Of a stretch of 64,000 bases of DNA, positions 46,970 to 55,797 are shown piece by piece. The stretch is taken from assembly GCF_900110345.1 (NCBI RefSeq), contig NZ_FODJ01000014.1, positions 1-64,000 of the forward strand, in the 5' to 3' direction. Origin of the DNA: Amphibacillus marinus (lineage in GTDB: Bacteria > Bacillota > Bacilli > Bacillales > Amphibacillaceae). A program made the position numbers and the translations under genes. The notes below the pieces were generated by a model. The model worked only from the letters and a program-made list of their open reading frames with translations. It did not search any database and was not told the DNA's origin. Each line of letters begins with the position of its first letter. Within the stretch, counting starts at the first letter, position 1.

Positions 46970-48565
46970 ATGGGTAAACTATGGTATGGTGGTAAAATTT
47001 ACACAATGGTAAAAGAAGACGCTACAGTTGAAGCGGTTTATACCGAATCAGGAAAAATTATTGAAGTTGGGTCTTATCAGGATTTAACGGAAAAATACAG
47101 TTCCGAAATTGCGGAAATAATTAAATTAGATGGCAAAACAATGTTTCCGGGATTTGTCGATAGTCATTTGCATATTATTGGTCACGGTGAAAAGCTTGAG
47201 CATTTAGATTTATCATTATGTACGAGTGCTGAACAAGTTTTACAGCTTGTGCGAGAGCGTTTAGCTACATTAGCACCAGGACAATGGTTATTTGGTGAAG
47301 GGTGGAATGACAATCAATGGGATGAGGTTAGAATTATTGATCGTCGAGAGCTTGATCAACTTTCAACGTCACACCCAATCTTATTGAATCGAATATGTAG
47401 ACATGCATTGATTGCTAATACAAGAGCCATTCAGCTTGCTGAACTTAGTAGTCATACTGCTGAACCTATCGGTGGGCGGATTGATCGTGATCAGGATGGT
47501 CGGATGACTGGCTATTTTCTAGATAATGCTCAAGAATTAATTAAACGTGCAATTCCTGATCGATCGGTTACGCAATTAACGGAGCTTATTGACCGATCAG
47601 TTGCTGATTTGTTACGTTTAGGATTAGTAGGTGGTCATACCGAAGATCTAGCCTATTATGGACAGGACAGTTTCAATCGTGTATCACAGGCATACTTTAA
47701 TAGTTTAACTGATGGGCCGCATAAGTTTAGAGCCCATCTCCTTGTTCATCATGATGTTATTAATGATTTTCAGCGTGCTCAATTAACATATCAATCAGGC
47801 ACGCCATTTATTGAATATGGTGCCATGAAGATTTTTTCAGATGGAGCATTGGGTGGTCGGACCGCTTGGTTAAGGGAGCCATATGCAGATGATCCAAGTA
47901 ATCGTGGTCTAGCCATTCATAATAAAGCAAGCTTAACAGCATTAATTAAGCAAGCGCGTAGCTTAGACCTGCCAGTAGCTATTCATGCTATTGGCGATCA
48001 GGCAATGGAGCTAGTCGTCGAGTTGTTAAAAGCGTATCCGCTTAAATCGGGAGCACGAGATCGAATTATTCATGCCATGATTGTTAATCCTGTATTAATT
48101 GAAGTGCTCAAGGAACTTAATGTTGTGCTAGATATTCAGCCAACCTTTGTTGCTTCGGACTTCCCGTGGGTTATTGAACGGTTAGGTGAAAAACGGATTA
48201 AGAATGCTTATCCCTGGCAAACATTTTTAAATGAAGGAATTCCCTGCGCGGCTGGTTCAGATGCTCCAATTGAAACAGTCAATCCCTTATACGGCATTGA
48301 ATCCTTTGTTTTACGCAAATCAAGCATAGATAACCAGATCTATAATCAAGCGGAGCAGCTAAGTGTATATGATGCCATTTCCTTGTATACAAAAGGTAGT
48401 GCTTTTGTAATTGGAAAGGAAGAAGTGACTGGACAAATTAAAACAGGGTTTCAGGCTGATTTTACCATCTTGCGGGAAGATCCGTTTCAAGTAGCTGCCG
48501 ACTGTATCCACCAGATTAACGTGGCAATGACTGTTGTTGATGGTGAGGTTATGTACAGAGGATAA
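46970..48565 (+). CDS. Amidohydrolase (YtcJ-like)
   Basis: A 531-residue metal-dependent hydrolase of the amidohydrolase/exoenzyme-regulatory AepA branch. It has the DSHLHIIGHG metal motif (HxH), a mid His in PVAIHAIGDQAMEL and the late catalytic Asp in AAGSDAPIETVNPLYGI. A small N- and C-terminal beta domain surrounds the barrel. The substrate is unknown. It is a single gene with its own terminator. Confidence 0.88.
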   Translation: MGKLWYGGKIYTMVKEDATVEAVYTESGKIIEVGSYQDLTEKYSSEIAEIIKLDGKTMFPGFVDSHLHIIGHGEKLEHLDLSLCTSAEQVLQLVRERLATLAPGQWLFGEGWNDNQWDEVRIIDRRELDQLSTSHPILLNRICRHALIANTRAIQLAELSSHTAEPIGGRIDRDQDGRMTGYFLDNAQELIKRAIPDRSVTQLTELIDRSVADLLRLGLVGGHTEDLAYYGQDSFNRVSQAYFNSLTDGPHKFRAHLLVHHDVINDFQRAQLTYQSGTPFIEYGAMKIFSDGALGGRTAWLREPYADDPSNRGLAIHNKASLTALIKQARSLDLPVAIHAIGDQAMELVVELLKAYPLKSGARDRIIHAMIVNPVLIEVLKELNVVLDIQPTFVASDFPWVIERLGEKRIKNAYPWQTFLNEGIPCAAGSDAPIETVNPLYGIESFVLRKSSIDNQIYNQAEQLSVYDAISLYTKGSAFVIGKEEVTGQIKTGFQADFTILREDPFQVAADCIHQINVAMTVVDGEVMYRG

Positions 48566-48576
48566 GAGGAACATAG

Positions 48577-48607
48577 AGACGCATAGCTTGAATATGCGTC
48601 TTTATTA
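48577..48607 (+). terminator. amidohydrolase terminator
   Basis: AGACGCATA pairs with TATGCGTCT across a 7-nt loop, then TTATTATG. Confidence 0.75.
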
Positions 48608-48701
48608 TGAAAAAAAGGGAATGCCAAGGTTAGTTATGGGGACAATGACTGTATAAGGAGAAAACCAACTTGTCCATGTTTACGTGAATCGGGGTTATTT
48701 T

Positions 48702-49253
48702 ATGGTAATTATTATTGGAATTGTTGCGTTAATAATCATGATAACGGTAGGTCTACTTTTTTTTGTGCCTTTAAAAATCCAAATGTCGTTCCAGGTTGAG
48801 CAGCAGGTCGAGGGAAGTGTACAAATAAAGTTTTTGTTTATCCCTGTTTATATGAAAGAGATAACGCTTGATTATGAAGAAATCTTTGATCAACTTACTA
48901 AGCTTACAACAAAGAAATCTGCTAAATTAAATAACCGATCTCGTTCAATGATAAGTGCATTAACATGTAAGAAACTGAGCTGGACAACGGTCATTGGCAC
49001 TGCTAATGCCGCCCATACAGCGCCAATTGCTGCACTTGCTTATAGCTGTAAAGCCATAATTGCCTCTTTCTTCATTGAAAGGTGGTCTACTAAACCTGAG
49101 CGAGTAAACTATCACGTTACGCCTTGTTATCAGGGGTTATACGTGAAGAGCGACTGTCAATGCATGTTTTCCGTAAAGCTAGGACATGCTATCGGTATAC
49201 TGCTAAATAGAGAAAGGAGCAAGCAAAATGATGCATCAACAGCATCCGATTGA
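48702..49253 (+). CDS. ytfI: YtfI-like DUF2953 membrane protein
   Basis: A 183-residue protein with an N-terminal membrane helix (VIIIGIVALIIMITVGLLFF) and a region TIDYEEIFD-like typical of DUF2953. The C-terminal part has NAAHTAPIAALAYSC and NYHVTPCYQG. Function is unknown. It overlaps ytfJ by 26 nt, as the pair does in Bacillus, so both are likely sporulation-linked. I prefer ATG 48702 (GGGG 7 nt upstream) over GTG 48684. Confidence 0.8.
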   Translation: MVIIIGIVALIIMITVGLLFFVPLKIQMSFQVEQQVEGSVQIKFLFIPVYMKEITLDYEEIFDQLTKLTTKKSAKLNNRSRSMISALTCKKLSWTTVIGTANAAHTAPIAALAYSCKAIIASFFIERWSTKPERVNYHVTPCYQGLYVKSDCQCMFSVKLGHAIGILLNRERSKQNDASTASD

Positions 49254-49665
49254 AGGATTAATGTCGACTGCGATGGAACAATTAAAGCAAATTGTCGATG
49301 TTAATACAGTGATCGGTGATCCAATTCATACTGCTGATGGAAGCACAATCATTACTGTTTCCAAAGTTGGCTTTGGCTTTGCGGCTGGAGGTAGTGAATT
49401 TACTGGCCAGCAAAAGTCTTCAGGTAGCAATGATCAGTCCTCATCGGATGAGGAATTACTACCTTTTGGCGGTGGAAGCGGCGGTGGTGTTTCCATTACA
49501 CCGATTGCATTTCTCGTCATGCGCAAGCAGGGCAATGAGCTAATTCATTTACATGAAAATAGTCAATTTTATGAAAAACTAATTGAAGTCGCTCCACAGG
49601 CTTTCGAGAAGATCAAGGATATGCTTGAGAAAAGAAAGAGTGGTCATGGTCACCATCATCATTAA
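49228..49665 (+). CDS. ytfJ: GerW-family sporulation protein YtfJ
   Basis: A 145-residue protein of the YtfJ/GerW family needed in B. subtilis for normal L-alanine-type spore germination. It has HPIEGLMSTAMEQLKQIVDV, GDPIHTADGSTIITVSKVGF and a Gly-rich GFAAGGSEF stretch, then a SITPIAFLV block. It ends in a His-rich tail (GHGHHHH), which could bind metal. AAAGGAG is 8 nt upstream, inside ytfI. Confidence 0.93.
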   Translation: MMHQQHPIEGLMSTAMEQLKQIVDVNTVIGDPIHTADGSTIITVSKVGFGFAAGGSEFTGQQKSSGSNDQSSSDEELLPFGGGSGGGVSITPIAFLVMRKQGNELIHLHENSQFYEKLIEVAPQAFEKIKDMLEKRKSGHGHHHH

Positions 49666-49673
49666 ATAATAGT

Positions 49674-49720
49674 CGGACGACAAATGAAGGAAATGGATCA
49701 TTTGTCCGTCCGGTTTTTTT
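49674..49720 (+). terminator. ytfIJ terminator
   Basis: CGGACGACAAATG pairs with CATTTGTCCGTCCG, followed by eight T. Confidence 0.8.
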
Positions 49721-49790
49721 AAATTATTCATTCCTCATTAAAGATGTTATGATATACTTATTATTTGGATATGAGGGAGGTAACTAACGT

Positions 49791-50768
49791 ATGAGCATAA
49801 TTGAACAGTATTTTACTAAGCTGGATAAGATGGTAGAGCGTCGTTCAGATACTTTAAATAAATCATATATGGATGCACTAATAGATACCATGGCTATATT
49901 GCTGGTCGAAAAAGAGGATGCAGACGATCTCAGTCAAGCGGATGCTCTTTTTTTCAAGGAGGCTTCTACCTTAGAGATAGCGTCACTTGAGAAGGAGCAG
50001 ATAAGAAAAATTATTGAATATGCTATTTTAAAGAGTATGAAGGATGCTACCCAGTCACAGCATTTAATCACACCTGACACAATTGCCAGTTACATAAGCT
50101 ATTTAGCAGAGAAGCTGTTCGGAACGAGAAGTGATATAAGTATTTTTGACCCTGTCTCGGGAACTGCTAATTTGTTAACAGCCGTGATCAACCAATTAGG
50201 GAAAAACGTAAAAGCATTTGGTAGTGAAATTGACCCAGCTTTAATCCAGCTTGGGTTATTAAATGCCAATCTCCAGCAAAATGAGATTGAGTTCTTTCAC
50301 CAAGATAGTATTCAGCCATTACTGCTGGATCCAGTTGACTTAGTTGTAGCAGATTTACCAGTCGGCTTTTATCCTGACGACACAAGAGCAAGTCAATTTA
50401 GCGTTAGTGTTGAAGGGAAGCATACTTATGCCCATCATTTGTTGATTGAACAAAGCCTGCATTATACCAAACCAAGTGGCTATTTAATATTTGTTATTCC
50501 TAATCAATTATTCAGTAGTGACCAAGCAACCAAATTGCACGCTTTAATTCAGGAAGAGGCTCATGTCATTGCATTGCTTCATTTACCTGCATCAATCTTC
50601 CGATCGGAGAAAAACGCAAAGAGTTTGTTTGTATTAAGGAAGAAGTCAGCCGATACAAAGGCGCCTAAACAAGCATTAATGGCTCAACTTCCATCGTTTA
50701 AGGACGGAAGAGCAACGGAGAATATGGTTAACAAAATGAATCAATGGTTTCAAGAGGAAGGCTATTAA
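49791..50768 (+). CDS. ytxK: YtxK-like class I SAM methyltransferase
   Basis: A 325-residue protein resembling the N-6 DNA methylase fold of type I HsdM. It has FDPVSGTANLLTAV as SAM motif I. Where motif IV should read NPPY it has DLPVGFYPDD, so a DNA-adenine target is doubtful. The substrate is unknown. It lies upstream of ackA, as ytxK does in B. subtilis, and may be cotranscribed in part with it. Confidence 0.85.
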   Translation: MSIIEQYFTKLDKMVERRSDTLNKSYMDALIDTMAILLVEKEDADDLSQADALFFKEASTLEIASLEKEQIRKIIEYAILKSMKDATQSQHLITPDTIASYISYLAEKLFGTRSDISIFDPVSGTANLLTAVINQLGKNVKAFGSEIDPALIQLGLLNANLQQNEIEFFHQDSIQPLLLDPVDLVVADLPVGFYPDDTRASQFSVSVEGKHTYAHHLLIEQSLHYTKPSGYLIFVIPNQLFSSDQATKLHALIQEEAHVIALLHLPASIFRSEKNAKSLFVLRKKSADTKAPKQALMAQLPSFKDGRATENMVNKMNQWFQEEGY

Positions 50769-50793
50769 TAGTTAGAAAAATAAGAATAATCAC

Positions 50794-50809
50794 TTGTTAT
50801 CGCTTCCAT
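50794..50809. promoter_or_regulatory. Candidate cre site upstream of ackA
   Basis: TTGTTATCGCTTCCAT matches the CcpA site consensus with two deviations around the core CG. Its centre is about 72 nt upstream of the predicted ackA start of transcription. CcpA activates B. subtilis ackA from an upstream cre. Confidence 0.5.
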
Positions 50810-50837
50810 TTAACTTTCAAGTTGCAATTTGTGTCGA

Positions 50838-50867
50838 TTGTTCGTTAAAATATAAGTGGTATATAAT
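50838..50867 (+). promoter_or_regulatory. ackA promoter
   Basis: TTGTTC (50838-50843), an 18-nt spacer and a perfect TATAAT (50862-50867), 37 nt before the ackA start. Confidence 0.65.
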
Positions 50868-50903
50868 TAGACTAAATAGGGAAACCGAAAGGATTGAATA
50901 ATT

Positions 50904-52091
50904 TTGAGTAAAATTATCGCAATTAATGCTGGTAGTTCTTCATTGAAATTCCAGTTGATTGAAATGCCAGAAGAAACTGAGTTGGCAGTTGGGCTTGTTG
51001 AACGAATTGGCATTGAAAATTCTGTTTTTAAATTAGAGTATGGCGATCAAGAGGACAAGCTAACGACTGATATCCCAAACCATGAAAAAGCTGTAGCGCT
51101 GTTATTAGAACAATTAGTCGCGTCAGGTGTTATTAAGTCACTTGATGAAATTGACGGTGTTGGTCACCGTGTTGTTCATGGTGGAGAACGCTTTACCGAT
51201 TCTGTTCTTGTTACAGATGAAGTCATTGCTGGAATTGAAGAAGTTTCAGAGTTAGCACCGCTACATAATCCAGCTAACTTGACGGGAATTAAAGCCTTTA
51301 AAGAAGCTTTACCAAATGTTCCTGCAGTAGCTGTATTCGATACCGCATTCCACCAATCTATGCCACCTGAATCTTATTTGTACAGCTTACCGTACGAGTA
51401 TTATGAAGACTTTGGTATTCGTAAGTATGGTTTCCACGGAACGAGCCATAAGTATGTCTCTGAACGTGCAGCTGAGCTATTAGACAAGCCATTAAGTAAC
51501 CTGCGTCTTATTACGTGTCATATCGGTAACGGTGCCAGTGTTGCAGCCGTTAAGAATGGTGAGTCAATTGATACCACTATGGGCTTCACACCACTTGAAG
51601 GAGTAACAATGGGAACTCGTTCTGGAAGCCTTGACCCTGCTCTAGTGCCATACATCATGGACAAGACAGGTAAAGATGTCAATGAGGTCCTACATGTATT
51701 AAATAAAGAAAGTGGCATGCTAGCACTTTCTGGCTTTTCAAGTGACTTACGTGACATTGAGGATAAAGCTAGTCAAGGCGATGAGCGTGCTGAATTAGCA
51801 CTTAAAATCTTTGCTGGACGAATCCATCAATATATTGGCTCATATGCATGTAAAATGCACGGTGTTGATGCCATTATCTTCACAGCTGGAATTGGCGAGA
51901 ATAGTAAAGCTGTTCGTGAGCGTGTCCTTGAAGGACTTGAATTTATGGGCGTATACTGGGACCCAGCGCGCAATGACGTGAGGGGTAAGGAAGCATTTGT
52001 TACGTACCCACACTCTCCAGTAAAAGTCATTATCATCCCAACAAACGAAGAAGTTATGATTGCACGTGATGTTGCACGTTTAGCACAATAA
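50904..52091 (+). CDS. ackA: Acetate kinase
   Basis: A 395-residue ASKHA-fold kinase interconverting acetyl-phosphate + ADP and acetate + ATP, giving ATP during overflow or fermentative metabolism. It starts [18 protein letters not shown]. It has [44 protein letters not shown] and [12 protein letters not shown] start with GAAAGGA about 10 nt upstream. A possible cre suggests activation by CcpA when sugar is plentiful. Confidence 0.97.
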   Translation: MSKIIAINAGSSSLKFQLIEMPEETELAVGLVERIGIENSVFKLEYGDQEDKLTTDIPNHEKAVALLLEQLVASGVIKSLDEIDGVGHRVVHGGERFTDSVLVTDEVIAGIEEVSELAPLHNPANLTGIKAFKEALPNVPAVAVFDTAFHQSMPPESYLYSLPYEYYEDFGIRKYGFHGTSHKYVSERAAELLDKPLSNLRLITCHIGNGASVAAVKNGESIDTTMGFTPLEGVTMGTRSGSLDPALVPYIMDKTGKDVNEVLHVLNKESGMLALSGFSSDLRDIEDKASQGDERAELALKIFAGRIHQYIGSYACKMHGVDAIIFTAGIGENSKAVRERVLEGLEFMGVYWDPARNDVRGKEAFVTYPHSPVKVIIIPTNEEVMIARDVARLAQ

Positions 52092-52109
52092 AGATTAGGG
52101 TATTAAATT

Positions 52110-52145
52110 GGTGAGGAAGGTTTTTAAACTTTCCTCACCTTTTAC
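52110..52145 (+). terminator. ackA terminator
   Basis: GGTGAGGAA (52110-52118) pairs with TTCCTCACC (52131-52139), then TTTTACT. Confidence 0.8.
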
Positions 52146-52190
52146 TATACTTCATGTTGTTTTCTGTAGTACAATATAAGTGTAAACGCT

Positions 52191-52204
52191 AACATTTTGT
52201 TTGT
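52191..52204. promoter_or_regulatory. Perfect-match cre site
   Basis: TGTAAACGCTAACA fits the CcpA consensus TGWAANCGNTNWCA at every defined position. It lies just past a TACAAT-like element (52180-52185) and 137 nt before the 69-residue gene. A cre downstream of a promoter usually represses. Confidence 0.7.
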
Positions 52205-52340
52205 AGATAGTTGAAAAGAAACTCAGACTCACCTTTTAGGTATGATCTAGCATGTAAATGCTTAGACTAATGAACAATTAAAGCTTGTTAAAAAAGTATT
52301 GCTTTAAAACAGACTTAATTTTTCAAAGGAGGTAAGGACG

Positions 52341-52550
52341 ATGAATTTTGAACGATTGGATGAACAAAGTCAGCAGCTCGTTCGTTTTGTAAACGCACGT
52401 CATCAGCTTGAAGAGGGTAAACCATTTGATTTAGATAATATTGATACATGCCATCATAATGGCACTGATATTTCAGTTACCTTTAATACAGGTTCGGAAT
52501 ATTTGTATACCAAAGATGGTGAGTTTTTTAAAACAGAGGAGTTTCATTAA
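52341..52550 (+). CDS. 69-residue unknown protein, likely CcpA-regulated
   Basis: Small acidic soluble protein with FERLDEQSQQLVRFVNARHQ, a Cys-His pair (TCHHNGTDISV) and a C-terminal beta-hairpin-like EYLYTKDGEFFKTEEF. No signal, no membrane segment, no family I recognise. AAAGGAGGTAAGG is a strong ribosome site, and it has its own terminator, so the gene is probably real. The upstream 195 nt hold a cre match. Confidence 0.75.
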   Translation: MNFERLDEQSQQLVRFVNARHQLEEGKPFDLDNIDTCHHNGTDISVTFNTGSEYLYTKDGEFFKTEEFH

Positions 52551-52571
52551 AGGCATGGTAAATTATTGTTT

Positions 52572-52599
52572 AACGCAGCTTAACTAGCTGCGTTTTTTG
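52572..52599 (+). terminator. terminator of the 69-residue gene
   Basis: AACGCAGCT pairs with AGCTGCGTT across TAACT, then TTTTG. Confidence 0.85.
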
Positions 52600-52690
52600 T
52601 TTAGATAGTAGCTTTGACTATGTTAAGTGCTAGTCAGGAATTACCTGTGTTAGATCATATTATCTTGAATATATAAATTTGACGTGAAGT

Positions 52691-52721
52691 AAAAAACCAA
52701 TCAAAAATGATTGGTTTTTTT
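52691..52721. terminator. terminator of the universal stress gene
   Basis: AAAAAACCAATCA pairs with TGATTGGTTTTTT. It reads as a terminator on both strands but serves mainly the minus-strand gene. Confidence 0.8.
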
Positions 52722-52725
52722 GCAT

Positions 52726-53205
52726 TTATAGTATATCCTCAATTGATTCTTCTTCATCTTCATCATCAGAGCGAACAACTAATACATCACAGGGTGCATA
52801 ACGGGTAATATTCTCTGAAACACTACCAATTAAGAAGCGTTCAACAGCATTTAATCCTGTTGCACCACACATAATGAGGTCGGCTTCAAAGGATTTTGCT
52901 ACATATTTAGGAATACGTACCTTTGGTGAACCATAATCGATATGTGTTTCTACTTTGTGAAGTCCTGCTTTTTGAGCCTGTGCCTTATACTCATTTAGTA
53001 ATTTACTTGCGTATGTTTCAGATCGATTGATCATCGACTGATCGTAAGTCTCTGCGGTAGAGATTGTTTTAGTATCAACAACGTGGGCAATAATTAATTC
53101 AGCCTCATTTCGCTTAGCAACGTGAACCGCTTTCTTAAATGCTTTTAAGGAAGCTTGTGATCCGTCAACAGCAACAACGATTTTCTTATAAGTATCTACT
53201 GGCAT
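52726..53205 (-). CDS. Universal stress protein (UspA family)
   Basis: A 159-residue protein with the UspA fold. It begins YKKIVVAVDGSQASLKAFKK, and the C-terminal ATP-binding signature is MCGATGLNAVERFLIGSVS (G2xG9xG(S/T) type), ending CDVLVVRS plus an acidic tail. It probably binds ATP and aids survival under stress. The start at ATG 53205 has AAGGAG 8 nt upstream. A sigma-B-like promoter lies upstream. Confidence 0.92.
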   Translation of the reverse strand: MPVDTYKKIVVAVDGSQASLKAFKKAVHVAKRNEAELIIAHVVDTKTISTAETYDQSMINRSETYASKLLNEYKAQAQKAGLHKVETHIDYGSPKVRIPKYVAKSFEADLIMCGATGLNAVERFLIGSVSENITRYAPCDVLVVRSDDEDEEESIEDIL

Positions 53206-53242
53206 GGTTATCACTCCTTATAACTCTTGTATACATTAATTT

Positions 53243-53268
53243 ATACCCTTAATCTATTCAGGACAAAC
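53243..53268 (-). promoter_or_regulatory. sigma-B-type promoter of the usp gene
   Basis: On the minus strand GTTTGT (53268-53263), a 14-nt spacer and a perfect GGGTAT (53248-53243). It lies 38 nt before the start codon. Confidence 0.7.
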
Positions 53269-53389
53269 CTAATTAAGTTAAGTTTATGCTGAAATATTGA
53301 AGATATTTCATCTAACTTCTGTTCGTTTAAGAAAAAGTATTTTAAGACAAAATTCCACAAAAGTTGTCGGGAAAATTAAGCTTCTTAAA

Positions 53390-53418
53390 TTGCTACTTTC
53401 GGCAAACAACTGTATAAT
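53390..53418 (+). promoter_or_regulatory. ytoI promoter
   Basis: TTGCTA (53390-53395), a 17-nt spacer and TATAAT (53413-53418). Confidence 0.6.
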
Positions 53419-53469
53419 AACACTAATTATAAAAAATATAGTACAGTTAAGAAAGTAAGGTGATACACC

Positions 53470-54783
53470 TTGGCAACGAAACATGAACAGATTCTTAATC
53501 ACATTGAATCCCTTAAGGTTGGGAACAAAATATCAGTTAGACAGGTTGCAAAAGATTTAAGTGTCAGTGAAGGAACAGCTTATCGGGCTATTAAAGAAGC
53601 AGAAAATCAGGGGCTTGTTAGCACAATTGAGCGTGTTGGCACAATTCGGATTGAACAGAAGAAGAAGGAGAACTTTGAACACTTAACCTTTGCCGAAATT
53701 ATTGGGATTGTTGATGGTCAAGTATTAGGTGGTCGTGAAGGTTTGTATAAGACATTACATAAATTTGTTATTGGCGCTATGAAAACAGATGCGATGATGC
53801 GCTACCTTGAAAAGGATTCGCTCCTTATTATTGGTAACCGTGTTGAGGCGCATCGCCTTGCGTTAGAAGAAGGCGCTGCCGTGTTAATTACGGGTGGCTT
53901 TGATACCGAAGATCATATTAAGCGGTTAGCTGATGAAAAGCAATTACCGATTATCTCAACAAGCTATGATACCTTTACAGTGGCAGCTATGATTAACCGG
54001 GCGATCTATGATCAGTTAATTAAAAAAGAGATTGTTCTTGTTGGCGATATTTATACCCCCTATGAGAACACCCATTATTTGAAACGAACGGATACTCTTG
54101 AACGCTGGTATTTCTTAAAGGAGCATACGACACATTCACGTTATCCTGTCGTAGATGAGCAAATGCGTGTCGTTGGCATTGTCACGTCCAAGGATGTCAT
54201 TGGTAAGGCTAGTGATTTACTAATCGAGCGGATCATGACCAAGAGCCCAATGACGGTTTTGAAAGAGACATCGTTAGCGTATGCTGCCCATATGATGGTA
54301 TGGGAGGGGATTGAAATTGTTCCAGTGGTAAGTCCTAACCATCGCTTAATCGGACTTATTTCACGCCAAGACGTGTTGAAAGCATTGCAACACGTACAAA
54401 GACAGCCCCAAGTTGGTGAGACGATTGATGATATCGTTACCAGTGGCTTAACGATGCAAAAGGATGGTCACCATATTTCCTTTAGATCGCAAATCACGCC
54501 CCAAATGACTAACTCACTTGGAACATTATCAAACGGTGTATTTGTCTCCTTTATCACAGAAGTAAGTAGCCGCTTGATGACGCATATGAAAAAGGGTGAT
54601 CTGGTCGTTGAGAATATCTCCGTTTACTTTATTAAGCCCGTTCAGCTAGAAAGTAAAATTGAGATTTCACCGCGTATTTTGGAGATTGGCCGAAAGTCAG
54701 TTAAAATTGATATTGAATTGCATCATGAGAAAGATATTGTTGGAAAAGCCGTACTGATTGGTCAGCTGATCGATCGTTATTAG
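53470..54783 (+). CDS. ytoI: YtoI, HTH + DRTGG + CBS pair + hotdog-fold protein
   Basis: A 437-residue multidomain protein. It has an N-terminal winged helix (ISVRQVAKDLSVSEGTAYRA) and a DRTGG-type domain (LTFAEIIGIVDGQVLGGREG). A CBS pair (about 190-310; YPVVDEQMRVVGIVTSKDVI, VPVVSPNHRLIGLISRQDV) would bind an adenine nucleotide. A C-terminal hotdog/thioesterase-like domain (MTNSLGTLSNGVFVSFITEV) ends it. This suggests a nucleotide-sensing regulator; the target is unknown. TTG start with AAGGTGA 6 nt upstream. nrnA follows after 15 nt. Confidence 0.9.
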   Translation: MATKHEQILNHIESLKVGNKISVRQVAKDLSVSEGTAYRAIKEAENQGLVSTIERVGTIRIEQKKKENFEHLTFAEIIGIVDGQVLGGREGLYKTLHKFVIGAMKTDAMMRYLEKDSLLIIGNRVEAHRLALEEGAAVLITGGFDTEDHIKRLADEKQLPIISTSYDTFTVAAMINRAIYDQLIKKEIVLVGDIYTPYENTHYLKRTDTLERWYFLKEHTTHSRYPVVDEQMRVVGIVTSKDVIGKASDLLIERIMTKSPMTVLKETSLAYAAHMMVWEGIEIVPVVSPNHRLIGLISRQDVLKALQHVQRQPQVGETIDDIVTSGLTMQKDGHHISFRSQITPQMTNSLGTLSNGVFVSFITEVSSRLMTHMKKGDLVVENISVYFIKPVQLESKIEISPRILEIGRKSVKIDIELHHEKDIVGKAVLIGQLIDRY

Positions 54784-54798
54784 ATTGGAGAAAAAAGC

Positions 54799-55752
54799 AT
54801 GGATATTAAAGTTCAAATTATAAATAAGATTAAGCAATATGAAACGATTATTATTCATCGACATGTCAGGCCAGATCCGGATGCGCTAGGCTCACAGGTA
54901 GGGTTAGCCCAGGCAATCCTAGCTCAAAATCCAGCTAAAAAGGTTTTTTGTGTCGGTGAAATGGATCCGTCATTACGTTTCTTAGCAGAAATGGATTTGG
55001 TGCCAGATGACCTTTATCAGGATGCCTTGGTAATTGTTTGTGACACAGCCAATCGTCCGCGGATTGATGATGAGCGCTACCAATCTGCCCGAGAGCTTAT
55101 TAAGATTGATCACCACCCGGATGTTGACTGCTACGGCGATTTAAGTTGGGTCGATCCACAGGCAAGCTCTACATCTGAAATGATTTTCAAACTCATTCAG
55201 ACAGATGTGCAGAATATCTTAATGCTCAATGATCGTGGCGCAGAGTTGCTGTATGCAGGAATTGTTGGCGATACAGGTCGGTTTCTTTACCCAAGTACAA
55301 CAGAAGAAACGTTTAACATAGCAGGTGAGCTGGTCCGTTATACATTTGATCGCACGGCGTTATACAATCAGCTTTATGAAGTAGAACCAGCCATTGCGCG
55401 TTTAAAAGGGCATATCCTTGATGGATTTTTAATTAGTGAGGCGGGGGTAGTAACAAGCAAGCTAACGAAGGAAATGTTAAGGCAATATGACGTTTCTACA
55501 GATCAAACGAGCATGTTGGTTAGTTTGTTTGGTGACATTAAAGGCGTGTTGGCATGGGTCTTTTTTGTCGAAGAAGAGCAGCTAATTCGAGTGCGAATAC
55601 GCTCAAAAGGTCCGGCTATTAACGCTGTCGCAGCGGAATTTAATGGTGGTGGGCATCCGCTCGCTTCAGGAGCAACTGTATATAGCTGGGCAGAAGCTGC
55701 TACTTTAACAGCTAAGCTTGAGCAAACTTGCCAAGTATATCAAGATAACTAG
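54799..55752 (+). CDS. nrnA: Oligoribonuclease/pAp phosphatase NrnA
   Basis: A 317-residue DHH/DHHA1 phosphoesterase that degrades short RNA (nanoRNA) and also removes the 3' phosphate from pAp. It has IIHRHVRPDPDALGSQVGL, VCDTAN, the DHH motif (IKIDHHPDVD) and the late DHHA1 GGGHPLASGA. In Bacteria using c-di-GMP it also clears pGpG, which is relevant with dgcP here. It is likely cotranscribed with ytoI. Confidence 0.94.
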   Translation: MDIKVQIINKIKQYETIIIHRHVRPDPDALGSQVGLAQAILAQNPAKKVFCVGEMDPSLRFLAEMDLVPDDLYQDALVIVCDTANRPRIDDERYQSARELIKIDHHPDVDCYGDLSWVDPQASSTSEMIFKLIQTDVQNILMLNDRGAELLYAGIVGDTGRFLYPSTTEETFNIAGELVRYTFDRTALYNQLYEVEPAIARLKGHILDGFLISEAGVVTSKLTKEMLRQYDVSTDQTSMLVSLFGDIKGVLAWVFFVEEEQLIRVRIRSKGPAINAVAAEFNGGGHPLASGATVYSWAEAATLTAKLEQTCQVYQDN

Positions 55753-55760
55753 CGATTCAA

Positions 55761-55793
55761 AGAGCTTTACGGTAGCTGCTAACGTAAAGCTCT
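55761..55793. terminator. hairpin between convergent nrnA and ytrI
   Basis: AGAGCTTTACG (55761-55771) pairs with CGTAAAGCTCT (55783-55793). Only short T runs follow. Confidence 0.55.
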
Positions 55794-55797
55794 AAGC

